21,523 nt of DNA from Acidiferrobacter sp. (GCA_027335965.1 DAHWGZ010000016.1:1-21523), one strand, 5' to 3'; counted from the first letter of the stretch, positions 7,701 to 16,025 are shown. Numbers and translations: made by a program. The notes: a model not told the origin generated them from the sequence alone.

Positions 7701-9113
7701 TCAAGGGCATGGCGCGGGATTGGATGCGCTGTTCAAGGCCCAGGAGAAGCTTTGCTGATTTCCCGCGGCGTCGGTCATGGCGACGACCAGGGGCGAGGGC
7801 ACCGGCACCGGCACCGACACCTCCCAGACACCGGGGGTGATGGCAAGGGCGGCGCCGTCGGCGACCCCCGCCACGACCCCCGACAGGTCCTGCCACCGGC
7901 CCGCCACCAGGACGCCCCCCACCACCGGCTGAAACACGGTCACGCAGGCCTGCGGTGGCGTATTATCGATGCCCACGGATGCCTGATAAGAGGCCCCCTC
8001 GCCGGCCGCATCCTGCGCGGTCACGGTCACGCCGTGCACGGCATCGCTTAGGCTGCTGGTGTCGATGGTAAAGGCAAACGCCGGGGTCGCGGTCACGGTC
8101 TGGTATTGCTGTTGATCGATGGCGATCGTCACCGACACCGGCAGCCCATAAGGATCCGTCACCGATCCGTTCACGACCATCGTTCCATGGGTCCACGACG
8201 GCAGGGGCGAGACCGTCAACGCAATCCCGTTGCCGCCAAAAGGCGCGGGCGCGAGGGCCCCGAACAAGGGCGATGTCGATTCGGCAAGCGTTCGGGCATA
8301 GGCCAGAAGCGCCGAGGCGTTGGGCCCGGAGAGCGAGTCCGCGGACCCCGACGGGGCCGCCGCCGCGACCTGCAAGAGCGCGTCGGCAAGCCCTTGCCGG
8401 TAGGCGTTGGCGGACAACGGAACGGACCCCAGCATCAGCGCGCCCGCGGATCCGGCGCCGTTTAGGAGGCCATCGGAGGCGACATCGGCGGCCATGAGCC
8501 CGGTGAGCGTCTGCGCTCGGCTTGCGTTGGCGTGCGCCCAATGCCTGAGGGCCGCGAGCACGAGGCCATAGCGCAGACCCGCGCCAAGCGCCTGCCCGCC
8601 CCCGCTGGATGGCAACACCGGTTGCGTGAGCAAGGGGTCGAAGCCGAGCCAGTCCGTGAACTCGGCATCGGCGCGCGCCACGGCGGCGGCCGCGGGCATC
8701 CCTTGGCGCTCGAAATAGCCCTCGGCGGCGACGATGGCGTTCGTCATGGGGGTGATCGCCACCGCCTCGTTACCGCCCTGCTGGTAGGCGAGCGCGGCGC
8801 GCAGGGTGTCGGAGGCGACGTTGGCGCCGGCGGCGTTGCCATAGGACCCCCCGCTCGCCACGAGCTCGATGGTTGCATCAAGGCTCTGCAGGGACACGGT
8901 GAAATGTCCGCCGTCGTCGGTGCGCGTGGCGCCAAGCACCCCGCTTGGCCCGATCACCGACACCGATGCGCCCGCCACGGGGCCCGCGCTCACGACATAG
9001 CCGGCGACGGATCCTTGCGGCATGGGAGTCGCGGCCTCGGGGTTGCCCAGCCGGCAGCCGCTCAAGGCCAGGCCGGCAAGCGATACCACTTTGTAGAGTT
9101 TGCGTATCTTCAA
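7701..9113 (-). CDS. Lipoprotein with carboxypeptidase-regulatory-like and Ig-like domains, T4SS-linked
   Basis: The 470-residue product starts with a lipoprotein signal peptide: MKIRKLYKVV, a hydrophobic core and the lipobox LSGC with Cys20. The mature N-terminus has a beta-sandwich of the carboxypeptidase-regulatory type (about 33-90; GSVAGYVVSAGPVAGASVSV, then DDGGHFTV). An alanine-rich helical region follows (about 100-280), opening with AITPMTNAIVAAEGYF, and then an Ig-like module (about 300-400) with a DNTPP signature. I chose the TTG at 9113 over the ATG at 9125. GGAGG lies five bases before the TTG, and the TTGA overlaps the stop of the upstream barrel gene. It is the last gene of the VirB-like operon, so it is likely an outer-membrane or surface part of that system, perhaps in the place of a VirB7-type lipoprotein or an adhesin. 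The exact function is unknown. Confidence 0.75.
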   Translation of the reverse strand: MKIRKLYKVVSLAGLALSGCRLGNPEAATPMPQGSVAGYVVSAGPVAGASVSVIGPSGVLGATRTDDGGHFTVSLQSLDATIELVASGGSYGNAAGANVASDTLRAALAYQQGGNEAVAITPMTNAIVAAEGYFERQGMPAAAAVARADAEFTDWLGFDPLLTQPVLPSSGGGQALGAGLRYGLVLAALRHWAHANASRAQTLTGLMAADVASDGLLNGAGSAGALMLGSVPLSANAYRQGLADALLQVAAAAPSGSADSLSGPNASALLAYARTLAESTSPLFGALAPAPFGGNGIALTVSPLPSWTHGTMVVNGSVTDPYGLPVSVTIAIDQQQYQTVTATPAFAFTIDTSSLSDAVHGVTVTAQDAAGEGASYQASVGIDNTPPQACVTVFQPVVGGVLVAGRWQDLSGVVAGVADGAALAITPGVWEVSVPVPVPSPLVVAMTDAAGNQQSFSWALNSASNPAPCP

Positions 9114-9649
9114 AATAACCTCCATAGCACGGTCATGCTCACGGTGGAAATGCGCGAGGGGAACCCCGTCTGCGCGGTAATGGCCACGGACCAGGACCGC
9201 GCGAGCGGCACGGTCATGGTGACCGCCAGGTCGGCATCGTTTTCGACGATCGATGGAGGGGAGGCGATGACATAGCCCTGGCCGTTCAGGAGCTGCCTCT
9301 CATCGATCTGATAGCGCGAGACCCCGCCCCCGATTCCAAGCCAGGGACGAAACGCGTAGCTAAAGGGCGTCCTGCGCTCCCAGAACGCCAGCAGGCTCGT
9401 GGCGCGCCCGCGCTCGAGCCACGCGACGGGGCCGGCGTCGGTGGCGTACTGACCGACGTCGGCCTCCAGGAGCCAGCGTTGGCCCGCATACCCCGAGCGC
9501 GTCCACTGCCCGGTGAATTGCCAGCCAAAGGCGCCGCCCGGCACGAACCCCCCGAGCAGGCCGCCGCCCGCGGCCAACCGCCAAGCGGCGGCGCCCGCGG
9601 GTAAGCCCCACGCGACCAAGAAAAGGCTCACTTTTTGGATTGTCTTCAT
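9110..9649 (-). CDS. Small outer-membrane beta-barrel protein, T4SS-linked
   Basis: The 179-residue product has a Sec signal peptide (basic MKTIQK, hydrophobic core, cleavage near AGAAA-W at 22/23). Alternating amphipathic strands rich in Gly, Trp and Tyr follow: FGWQFTGQWTRSGYAG, RWLLEADVGQYA, FSYAFRPWLGIGGGVSRYQI and AITAQTG. It ends in VSMTVLWRLF, with the terminal phenylalanine expected of a BamA-assembled barrel. Its length suggests eight strands, as in OmpA/OmpW/PagL-like barrels. The ATG at 9649 overlaps the VirB10-like stop as ATGA, and its own stop overlaps the lipoprotein start as TTGA. It is therefore locked into the VirB-like operon. A barrel gene in this position is not part of the canonical VirB set. 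Confidence 0.75.
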   Translation of the reverse strand: MKTIQKVSLFLVAWGLPAGAAAWRLAAGGGLLGGFVPGGAFGWQFTGQWTRSGYAGQRWLLEADVGQYATDAGPVAWLERGRATSLLAFWERRTPFSYAFRPWLGIGGGVSRYQIDERQLLNGQGYVIASPPSIVENDADLAVTMTVPLARSWSVAITAQTGFPSRISTVSMTVLWRLF

Positions 9650-10386
9650 GATGTTTTCTGCGTCTCCACGTAGGCCTGCTGCGCCGGGACGTAGAGGATC
9701 CGGCGCGGGATACGCCAGTCCGCCGACGCATTCAGGGTATTGGTGCCCACTTGGCCCAAGGCCTCGGAAGCCACCGAGGACTGGGCCTCCATGGCCCCGA
9801 CGATGGCATCCACGCCCTCCACCACCGATTGCGCGAAGGCCGCAAGCGCGGCCTTGCGCCGCCCGCCGAGCACATAGGCCGGAAGGCCCAGGCCATGGTC
9901 GGCACCGAAGGCCGTGGCGGCGAATGGCACCATTTGGCCGCTGGGCGTGACCGCCTCGGTGACGCCGATCTGCACGCGTCCAAGCCGCGCCCCCTCGATA
10001 CGACCGAGGAGACGGGTCCCGGCGGGCACGATGCCCCGCAGGCCACGCACGGGGGCCTCGATATGCAAGACCACCAGGGCCGGGTCCCGGTCCGTGACGC
10101 CGTGACGCAAGACCACGGGGATCCACGAACCCGGCCGGATGCCGAACGTGGGCGTCGGGTTGGCCAGGATCAACGGCTTGGCGTGCGCGCGGGCTTGGGC
10201 TACGGCAAAGGGCATGGGGCGACGCGCCGGGGCGCGTGGGGGCGCCATTGCCTGCGCCGCGCGCGGGCGCGGGGCCTTGGCATCCACGAGCCCAAGCAGC
10301 CTGTGAAAGAGCGACGGCGCCGAAGGCCTTTGGCGCACGAGGCGGCGCACAATGGCCGCGGGGGTGGCGGGGGATGCGACTACCAT
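9646..10386 (-). CDS. virB10-like: VirB10/TrbI/TraB-like conjugation channel protein
   Basis: The C-terminal two thirds of this 246-residue protein follow the VirB10/TraB beta-barrel domain pattern. They run: FGIRPGSWIPVVLRHGVTD (81-99), a V-x-LHIEAPVRGLRG strand, IVPAGTRLLGRIEGARLGRVQI (119-140), TPSGQMVPFAATAFGADHGLGL (147-168), and a C-terminal LYVPAQQAYVE (231-241). In canonical systems VirB10 spans both membranes and lines the core complex. Here the N-terminus (1-70) is Pro/Arg/Ala-rich and no transmembrane helix or signal peptide is visible, which is atypical. The ATG at 10386 overlaps the stop of the upstream gene by seven bases. The reading frame continues upstream to 10533, but only as shadow of that gene. 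Position eight in the VirB-like order supports the call. Confidence 0.68.
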   Translation of the reverse strand: MVVASPATPAAIVRRLVRQRPSAPSLFHRLLGLVDAKAPRPRAAQAMAPPRAPARRPMPFAVAQARAHAKPLILANPTPTFGIRPGSWIPVVLRHGVTDRDPALVVLHIEAPVRGLRGIVPAGTRLLGRIEGARLGRVQIGVTEAVTPSGQMVPFAATAFGADHGLGLPAYVLGGRRKAALAAFAQSVVEGVDAIVGAMEAQSSVASEALGQVGTNTLNASADWRIPRRILYVPAQQAYVETQKTS

Positions 10387-11138
10387 GACAACCGGACCGG
10401 TCCGATGGCGGTCAGCACGACCAGATGCCAGCGCCTGACATGGCGAGCCGGAGGCACCAGCGCAAGCGCGCAGGCGGCATGCCGGCTGGGCGCTGACGGA
10501 TGACAGGCGAGGACGCCCGGCACGCGCCGCCACTTATGACGGCCACGAAAAAGCGTGACGCCGTGAATCGGGCCGAGCGGACCCTTGACGCCCGAGAGCG
10601 CGAAACCGAGCACCTGCTCGCCAGGCATGAGCAAGAGCCGGCGCACGCGCAGCGCGATGGTGCGCGCGCCGCGGGTGAGGGCGACGCGCTTTCGGATCGC
10701 GATCCGCGCAAGCGGTCCGAAGGCCGCGTAGGCCCAGGCGCGCGCCCATGCGGAAATGGGGGCCGGACGCGGGGGAGGCGTCATCCTTGGCGGGCGCGGG
10801 CGCGTAAACAGGATGTCGCTCGTATAGTGACGGCCGCTCTGTGTCGTGCAAACGAGCAGTGACACATAAAAGGCCTGCCAATCCACGAAGGCATTTCCGC
10901 AATAGCGTTTGTGGGCCCCGCGCGCCACGGTTATGAGAATGGCGCGGCGCCCGAGCCGCGCCGCCTGAAACAGCGGATTGGTGAGCGCAAAGCGCGCGGG
11001 CGGCGCTCCGCCCGGGAAGATGAGGCGCAGGCCGAGGTCAGGCACGACAGTGGCCGCCAACGCCCGGTAGGGGCGCAGGACCACGGTGCGCGCATGGGGC
11101 GCGAACGGTCTCAGGGGGGCGGGCAGGGTGGGCATCAT
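10380..11138 (-). CDS. VirB9/TraK-position protein, probable T4SS core component
   Basis: This 252-residue protein sits between VirB8-like and VirB10-like genes, where VirB9 (or TraK) is expected. The sequence is beta-rich. Features include VVLRPYRALAATVVPDLGLRLIFPGG (19-44), a segment ARFALTNPLFQAA, a GNAFVDWQAFYVSLLVC strand, and a proline-rich linker (RPRPPRMTPPPRPAP) followed by a second beta-rich domain. This N-domain/linker/C-domain layout is compatible with VirB9/TraK proteins, but no motif is diagnostic. No Sec signal peptide is visible, although VirB9 is periplasmic. The start overlaps the VirB8-like stop as ATGA, and GGAGG lies 13 bases upstream. The name rests mainly on gene order. 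Confidence 0.45.
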   Translation of the reverse strand: MMPTLPAPLRPFAPHARTVVLRPYRALAATVVPDLGLRLIFPGGAPPARFALTNPLFQAARLGRRAILITVARGAHKRYCGNAFVDWQAFYVSLLVCTTQSGRHYTSDILFTRPRPPRMTPPPRPAPISAWARAWAYAAFGPLARIAIRKRVALTRGARTIALRVRRLLLMPGEQVLGFALSGVKGPLGPIHGVTLFRGRHKWRRVPGVLACHPSAPSRHAACALALVPPARHVRRWHLVVLTAIGPVRLSW

Positions 11139-11761
11139 GAGGTGGTGATCGCCTCCACGAGAATGCCGGCGGTATCGTGCATGCGACGCGCCACCGCGAT
11201 CTCGGTCAAGACGAGCGCGAAGCGTTCGCTATGACGCTGACCGTCCGGAAGGATGACATGCAGAACCCCGGATAAGCGCACCAGAAAGCGATCGCGATCC
11301 CTGCGCAAAAGGCGCCGGTGGCCCGGGCTTTTCGTGAAACTCACCCACGAGCGCAGGCGCGCGGCGCGCACCCGGGCTATGTAGGCGGTCCTGCGCAGGA
11401 TCCCCACGGTCCTGGCGCGCAGTGGCGGGGCCATCATGTCGAGGGCCTGGACGTAATCCGGCACGACCGTCGCGCCATTCACGCTGAGATAGTCTTGCAG
11501 GAATCGCATGGACGCCGCGATGATCTCGCGACGGGATCGATGGGCCGCGCCAAGCCACTCGATGCGCCCGAGAATGGTCCCGGCGCGGTCGACGGCGATG
11601 ATGGGGGGCGTGCGCCAGACGGTAACAAGGGCCAGCAGCACGAACGCCAGGGCCGCGCAACCAAACAGCATCCAGCCCAGGAGCGCATAGCGGGCCAGGC
11701 GCTGCATCAAAAGTCCCTGAGGGCCATGACGGCGCCAAACGTTAGCGTCGAGAGAAATCAT
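11135..11761 (-). CDS. virB8-like: VirB8/TraE-like inner-membrane protein
   Basis: The 208-residue product has a short cytoplasmic basic N-terminus, one transmembrane helix at about 27-49 (LLGWMLFGCAALAFVLLALVTVW) and a periplasmic domain. This is the VirB8/TraE/DotI architecture. The periplasmic part begins RTPPIIAVDRAGTILGRIEWLG and continues FLQDYLSVNGATVVPDYVQALDMMAPPL, consistent with an NTF2-like fold. VirB8 nucleates the inner-membrane complex of type IV secretion systems. The ATG at 11761 has AAGGAG 11 bases upstream and lies inside the end of the VirB6-like gene (20-base overlap). An in-frame ATG at 11788 is an alternative. Family assignment is by topology and position. Confidence 0.62.
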   Translation of the reverse strand: MISLDANVWRRHGPQGLLMQRLARYALLGWMLFGCAALAFVLLALVTVWRTPPIIAVDRAGTILGRIEWLGAAHRSRREIIAASMRFLQDYLSVNGATVVPDYVQALDMMAPPLRARTVGILRRTAYIARVRAARLRSWVSFTKSPGHRRLLRRDRDRFLVRLSGVLHVILPDGQRHSERFALVLTEIAVARRMHDTAGILVEAITTS

Positions 11762-12830
11762 CGTTTCGACTACTCCTTGGAGGTCCATCGAATCTCGGAT
11801 TGAGATAATTCGTGCGCGGCTTGCTGCCATCGCGCTCGCTCGGCGAGAAATTCGGGTCGGGCGGGATGTGCAGTTCGGGCATGCGCCGCGGGGGCAACGA
11901 CAAGATGTCCTCGTCGGGACCGTACAGGTAGTAGTCCGCGGCCTCGGCGGCGCCGGCGCTTACTCCGGCGGCCATCGTGGTCCCCATCTGCGTGAGCGAG
12001 CCCACATAGGGGGTCACCAGCGGGTGGGCGGCGCCGGCATTCTCTATGAGGCTTGCCGTAATGTAGGGGGCCGCGAGCAATACCGCGCACAAGATGAGAT
12101 TCAAGATGGTGAACAGCATGTGCGCGTACACGATCATGTAGTCGGCCTTGCCCAGCAGGCCCTGAAGATCGGATACGGCGTGCGTGAAGATCGGCGAGAA
12201 CACCGCCAACAAAAGGGCCTGCACGACGGGCCATAGCACAAAGAACCCGAGCAGCTTGGCAAAGCCGCGCAAGAGAGACAGCGTGCGGCTCAAGGCCAGC
12301 GGTATGGCCACGAGACCGTAGAGGAACGCGAACTCATAACCGATGGCCTGGGCGATCCGCAGCAAGGCCTCGAGGAAGGTCGTCATGACCAGCGTCGCGT
12401 AGTACAAAAGCACGGTGGCAAGACGCAGGGGCAAGGCATTGATCTCCTTGATGGTGCCCCATACCCCGCTTGGCCCCTTGGCCGCGGTGTCGAGAAGCGC
12501 GGACATCTGCGCGGCCACGAGGCGCAAGGACCCGACGCGGCCCATGGCCGCGTACAAGGCATTCAGGTAGTGGTTCACGAGGCCGCCCAGCGCGAAATAC
12601 GCGCTCAGGACGACCCCCCATGCGGCGGCATCGCGGATGACGCGCGCGAGCTGTCCCGTGCCCGATACGGAATCGAGTTGCGCCTCCAGCAGGCGCGTGT
12701 ACAAGGCCACCACGAAAAGCGAGGGCGTGACCGTGCGCATGAGGACGTCGGCCACGGGGGCGGCGGCGCGATAAACGCCGGCCGGCCTCAGATAGCCAAG
12801 CAGATCCGCGACCAGCGAGGCGCTACTCAT
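11742..12830 (-). CDS. virB6-like: VirB6/TrbL-like polytopic inner-membrane protein
   Basis: The 362-residue product has about six transmembrane helices, near 28-45, 69-88, 135-158, 163-181, 191-212 and 235-256. A soluble, Pro/Asp/Arg-rich tail follows (about 300-362: YLYGPDEDILSLPPRRMPELHIPP). VirB6/TrbL proteins form part of the inner-membrane translocation channel, and this topology matches them. The start overlaps the VirB5-like stop as ATGA. The gene lies after the VirB5-like and before the VirB8-like gene, exactly where VirB6 is found. There is no intervening small lipoprotein gene (VirB7). Confidence 0.65.
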   Translation of the reverse strand: MSSASLVADLLGYLRPAGVYRAAAPVADVLMRTVTPSLFVVALYTRLLEAQLDSVSGTGQLARVIRDAAAWGVVLSAYFALGGLVNHYLNALYAAMGRVGSLRLVAAQMSALLDTAAKGPSGVWGTIKEINALPLRLATVLLYYATLVMTTFLEALLRIAQAIGYEFAFLYGLVAIPLALSRTLSLLRGFAKLLGFFVLWPVVQALLLAVFSPIFTHAVSDLQGLLGKADYMIVYAHMLFTILNLILCAVLLAAPYITASLIENAGAAHPLVTPYVGSLTQMGTTMAAGVSAGAAEAADYYLYGPDEDILSLPPRRMPELHIPPDPNFSPSERDGSKPRTNYLNPRFDGPPRSSRNDDFSRR

Positions 12831-13450
12831 GAGCCCTCCCCAAAGGCGCGATACAAGGAGGCCGCCTCCTCGGGCAGATGGCGCGCGTTGCGTCGTTCCG
12901 CGGCGCGCCGGATCGCCTGCCGCTCCCGCGTCCGCGCCCGCTTGGCGGCGAGGGCCGCGAGCGCCGCCGTGGATCGCGCGGTCACATCCCCGCTCGTGCG
13001 GGCCCCGAGATTCGTGGCCGACAAGCGCAGGTCCTGACGGACCCCGCGTCCGAGCCAGCGCAACTGCGCAAGCCTGCCAAAGCGACGCGACTGCTGATGC
13101 ACATAGGCGACGCCGGCACGCGCCTCATGGGCCGCGGCATCCGTGGTGCCGAGAAGCCTTCTTACGCCCTGCGGCAGTCCATGCGGCAGCCGGCGCTCGG
13201 CATAGCGGGCAAGATTGCCGTTGGCGATGGTCTTGGCATCCCGTTGCGCGCTGCGCAGGGTCGACTCGACCGCCTGAAGCCTGTGAACCTCGCTCAAGAC
13301 CGTGCGGTAAATGGCGATGGTCTGGTGAAAAAGCGTCATCAGCTCGGCATGGACTGGTGGGTCGAAGGTGATATCGCCCACGCCCAAAACGGCCCAGGCG
13401 GGCGCCGCGCCAAGCACTAACAACAACATGACGGCGCACGCCTTTTTCAT
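12827..13450 (-). CDS. virB5-like: VirB5/TrbJ-like periplasmic protein
   Basis: The 207-residue protein starts with a clear Sec signal peptide (MKKACAVMLLLVLGAAPAWA, cleavage after residue 20). The mature start VLGVGDITFDPPVHAELMTL resembles the (G)I-x-V-x-D-P-x-N opening of VirB5/TrbJ proteins and is followed by long alpha-helices (30-75 and 150-205). VirB5 proteins are helical, minor components at the pilus tip. A strong GAGGAGG lies just upstream of the ATG at 13450, which also overlaps the VirB4-like stop as ATGA. The C-terminal part is unusually rich in Arg and Ala. Confidence 0.62.
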   Translation of the reverse strand: MKKACAVMLLLVLGAAPAWAVLGVGDITFDPPVHAELMTLFHQTIAIYRTVLSEVHRLQAVESTLRSAQRDAKTIANGNLARYAERRLPHGLPQGVRRLLGTTDAAAHEARAGVAYVHQQSRRFGRLAQLRWLGRGVRQDLRLSATNLGARTSGDVTARSTAALAALAAKRARTRERQAIRRAAERRNARHLPEEAASLYRAFGEGS

Positions 13451-15762
13451 GGCCCCTCCTCGCGAAACCGGGCCAGGCGCGCCAGCGGATCGGACACCTC
13501 CGCCCCGATACGCTCCTTGCGCGCCAGGCCCTCCGGGGTGGTGTCGGCCAAAGCCAGGATCATCGCGGGGAACGTGAGCCGCAGGCCGTAGTACTGGGGG
13601 CCGACCGAACGGATCGCCGGCCGCCAGGGGAGGTGCAGGGGAAAGGGAAGCCGCTTCCAAATCTCCAGGGCGCGATTTGGCATGCCGATGCGGTCGGCGA
13701 TCTCCTCCCATCCATCATTGCGGTAGAGCAGTGACCTCAATGGCATCGAGTTCACGATCTCCTTCTCCATGAGATCGATCTCGGCGAGCCCCTGGGTGAC
13801 GATGTCGACCGCCGCCGCCTCCTTGCGGCCCATGCGCGCGAGTTCGGAAACCAGGCGCGACAAGACCCCGGGAGCATGGGCGACGAACCTGTGAATCTCG
13901 TCCAATAACACGCGCGCCTGGTTGCGGCCGGCGAACGCGAGGTTCAGAAAGCGCAGGCACAGGAACACGAGATAGAACGTGAGCAATTTGGGGCTCGCCC
14001 TGTCCACGTCCTTGAGGTCGATTCCACTGATGCCCGGACTGATTTGCACATTGTCGCGCCCGGCAAACACGCGACCCTCGGGAGTTTCCAGAAAACTGTG
14101 GAGATTGGCGGCCATGACGCGCGAGGCCTGCCTTTGCTCGGCACTCACGTCGTCCAATCGATCGAGCGACCTCAAAAGATCGACGAGCCCAGGATCGGTC
14201 GACGATGCGTCGTCATACAAACGGCTCAAGGCCGCGGCCCCCGCCGCCGATTCGTGGAAGTCGAGCAGCGTGCGGCCATCGGTCAGAATGAAGGCCAGGA
14301 TATTGAGCGTGCCCGAGGCCAGCAGGGGATCGAGGCCGCCCGCCGCCTGGGCGCGCGGCGGCAAGGGATTGACCGCCGCCGTGCCCGGATCGAGCCTGAC
14401 GTAAACTCCCCCCAGCGCCTCGACGGCCCAGCGATAGGTCGATCCGATCTCGAGCACATACCAGTCGATGCCGAACGGGTATGTCTCGACCATGGTGGCC
14501 ACCTTGTCGACGCCCTTGCCGGCGCCGGTCATGGCCACCGTGAAGCCATGCGCCACCGCCTGATGGCTGTAGTCGAAGGCGAGCGGCTGCGACGCAAGGC
14601 CCAGACGCAGGGATTCCTGATGCGGCGAGCCGGCGCGAAAGACCTGCGCGGGGGCCATGGCCGCAATGAGCGCGTCATGGTCCGGCCGCCAGATCGGCGA
14701 CCGATAGCCCTGGCCCGGCTGCGAGGTGCGGAAAAACGGCAACTGAACAAAGTCGTCGTCGCGCGCCCGTCCCCCCTTGCCCTGCAGGCCCTCGACGAAC
14801 CGCGCCAGCGCCTGAGGCGGGACGTCATCGTCGAGATCGACGCACACGGTATAGGCGTTGCGGTGCACGCGCCAATCATGGTCGGCCACCTGTTGCCGGA
14901 ACCCCTGCATGTCCCTCAGGGCGGCGATCTGCCGCTCCCGCCCCTTGCGGGCCATGGCCCCCTGCGCCAGTCGGTCGGCGCGCTCGGAGGCGCGCAGCAC
15001 GCGCTCGGTGGTCGCGGGCATGACGACCTGGGAGACGTGCAGGCTGATGGCCCCCGAGACGCTCGGGAGGATCCACGCGGGATCGATGTCGGGGTAGAGA
15101 TGGAGATAGAAGACGCGCCGGACATGGCCGTCGACGTCCAGGAGCCGCTTGCCAGGCCTCGGGGGCACGGCGATCAGTTGTTCGGCGATCGATAGCCACG
15201 GCTCGAGCGCCGTTGGCGCCGGACCCTTGTCATAGCTTCGCTGTATGAGCCCGGCGTACTCGAGGACCGTGGCGACCCGGCCACCCGGGAGCAACGCCGC
15301 AAGCTCGGCCCCCAGGGTCTCGAGTTCCGCGCCCCGCTGCGCCTGTCCCGTCAAGGCGCGGCGCACGCCCGCCTCCATTTTGGGCAGGCGCCCTACGATG
15401 AGCGCCACCGTATTGACGAGCATGTACGGCGCCAGATGATCGGCGATCTCCGAGCGCAGGGCCGCTGCGAACGCGCTTTTGCGGGGCGCGTTTTCATAAT
15501 GCGCGAGGTAACGGCTGGCCGCCGCCGGATTGCGCTCACGCCAGAGATGGAACTCGAGCCAATAACCGTCCGGCAGACGCCGCAAGACCCGGCCTATGGC
15601 GGCCCACTCGCGAAAGCGGCCTGCGTCATCCTCGAACTCGGCATCGAGACCATTCCACAGGATGGCGAGCGATACAGCCCCGTCCCCGTGCGCCATGGCG
15701 CTTTCGCTCAAGGCATGCGACCAGGTGTAGATATCGCAGTAACGGCGCGCGCCTAAGGCCAT
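13447..15762 (-). CDS. virB4-like: VirB4/TraC-like conjugation ATPase with atypical Walker A
   Basis: The 771-residue protein has the length and layout of VirB4/TraC ATPases, which power pilus assembly and secretion at the inner membrane. The N-terminal half (1-400) is the VirB4 N-domain. The C-terminal RecA-like domain has a P-loop position AMTGAGKG at 410-417, then WYVLEIGSTYRWAVEALGG, GGVYVRLDPGTAAVNPLPP (451-469), a Walker B RVLLDEIHRFV (617-627), and GRKEAAAVDIVTQG (645-658), the usual R-finger/Gln motif of this family. The P-loop is unusual: the first Gly is Ala and the Ser/Thr after Lys416 is Gly417. GGGAGGG precedes the ATG at 15762, which overlaps the upstream gene's stop by ten bases. 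It is the largest gene of the operon and its best-supported VirB member. Confidence 0.82.
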   Translation of the reverse strand: MALGARRYCDIYTWSHALSESAMAHGDGAVSLAILWNGLDAEFEDDAGRFREWAAIGRVLRRLPDGYWLEFHLWRERNPAAASRYLAHYENAPRKSAFAAALRSEIADHLAPYMLVNTVALIVGRLPKMEAGVRRALTGQAQRGAELETLGAELAALLPGGRVATVLEYAGLIQRSYDKGPAPTALEPWLSIAEQLIAVPPRPGKRLLDVDGHVRRVFYLHLYPDIDPAWILPSVSGAISLHVSQVVMPATTERVLRASERADRLAQGAMARKGRERQIAALRDMQGFRQQVADHDWRVHRNAYTVCVDLDDDVPPQALARFVEGLQGKGGRARDDDFVQLPFFRTSQPGQGYRSPIWRPDHDALIAAMAPAQVFRAGSPHQESLRLGLASQPLAFDYSHQAVAHGFTVAMTGAGKGVDKVATMVETYPFGIDWYVLEIGSTYRWAVEALGGVYVRLDPGTAAVNPLPPRAQAAGGLDPLLASGTLNILAFILTDGRTLLDFHESAAGAAALSRLYDDASSTDPGLVDLLRSLDRLDDVSAEQRQASRVMAANLHSFLETPEGRVFAGRDNVQISPGISGIDLKDVDRASPKLLTFYLVFLCLRFLNLAFAGRNQARVLLDEIHRFVAHAPGVLSRLVSELARMGRKEAAAVDIVTQGLAEIDLMEKEIVNSMPLRSLLYRNDGWEEIADRIGMPNRALEIWKRLPFPLHLPWRPAIRSVGPQYYGLRLTFPAMILALADTTPEGLARKERIGAEVSDPLARLARFREEGP

Positions 15763-16025
15763 GCGCCCTCCCGCGCGACGATCCGCGCGTCCCGCCTGGC
15801 AAGCCAGAGGGTGTGCGCGAACACCACGTCGTCACCGATCAGGATCGCGCCCACGCCAAGGGGAAAGGCCACGAACGCGGCGGCGATGGCCATGGCCGCA
15901 ACCGGCTCCGGCAGGACCACCGACGCGAGCGCGCCGGTTACGGTGATGAGTCCCGCCACGGCCGCGCCGAGCGGAAGGCCCAGTATGCGCGTGGGGGCCA
16001 AGCGCTTGTTGAAGGCCGTCATCAT
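15753..16025 (-). CDS. virB3-like: VirB3/TraL-like inner-membrane protein
   Basis: A 90-residue protein with two adjacent hydrophobic helices (about 15-38 and 42-63) after a short basic N-terminus, and a charged tail ending HTLWLARRDARIVAREG. VirB3/TraL proteins are small bitopic membrane proteins encoded just before the VirB4 ATPase, as here. The start overlaps the pilin stop (ATGATG with TGA), with two adjacent ATGs at 16025 and 16022. Small size limits certainty, but size, topology and position agree. Confidence 0.65.
   Translation of the reverse strand: MMTAFNKRLAPTRILGLPLGAAVAGLITVTGALASVVLPEPVAAMAIAAAFVAFPLGVGAILIGDDVVFAHTLWLARRDARIVAREGAWP

Noticed and set aside
9650..10126. N-terminal extension of the barrel protein frame up to 10126
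   Set aside because: It runs opposite codon phase through the VirB10-like gene and is Arg/Gly/Pro-rich. The signal peptide begins at 9649.
14044..15195. Plus-strand open frame of 383 codons inside the VirB4-like gene
   Set aside because: It is antisense to a gene with clear ATPase motifs; composition is Arg/Gly/His-rich and there is no ribosome binding site.
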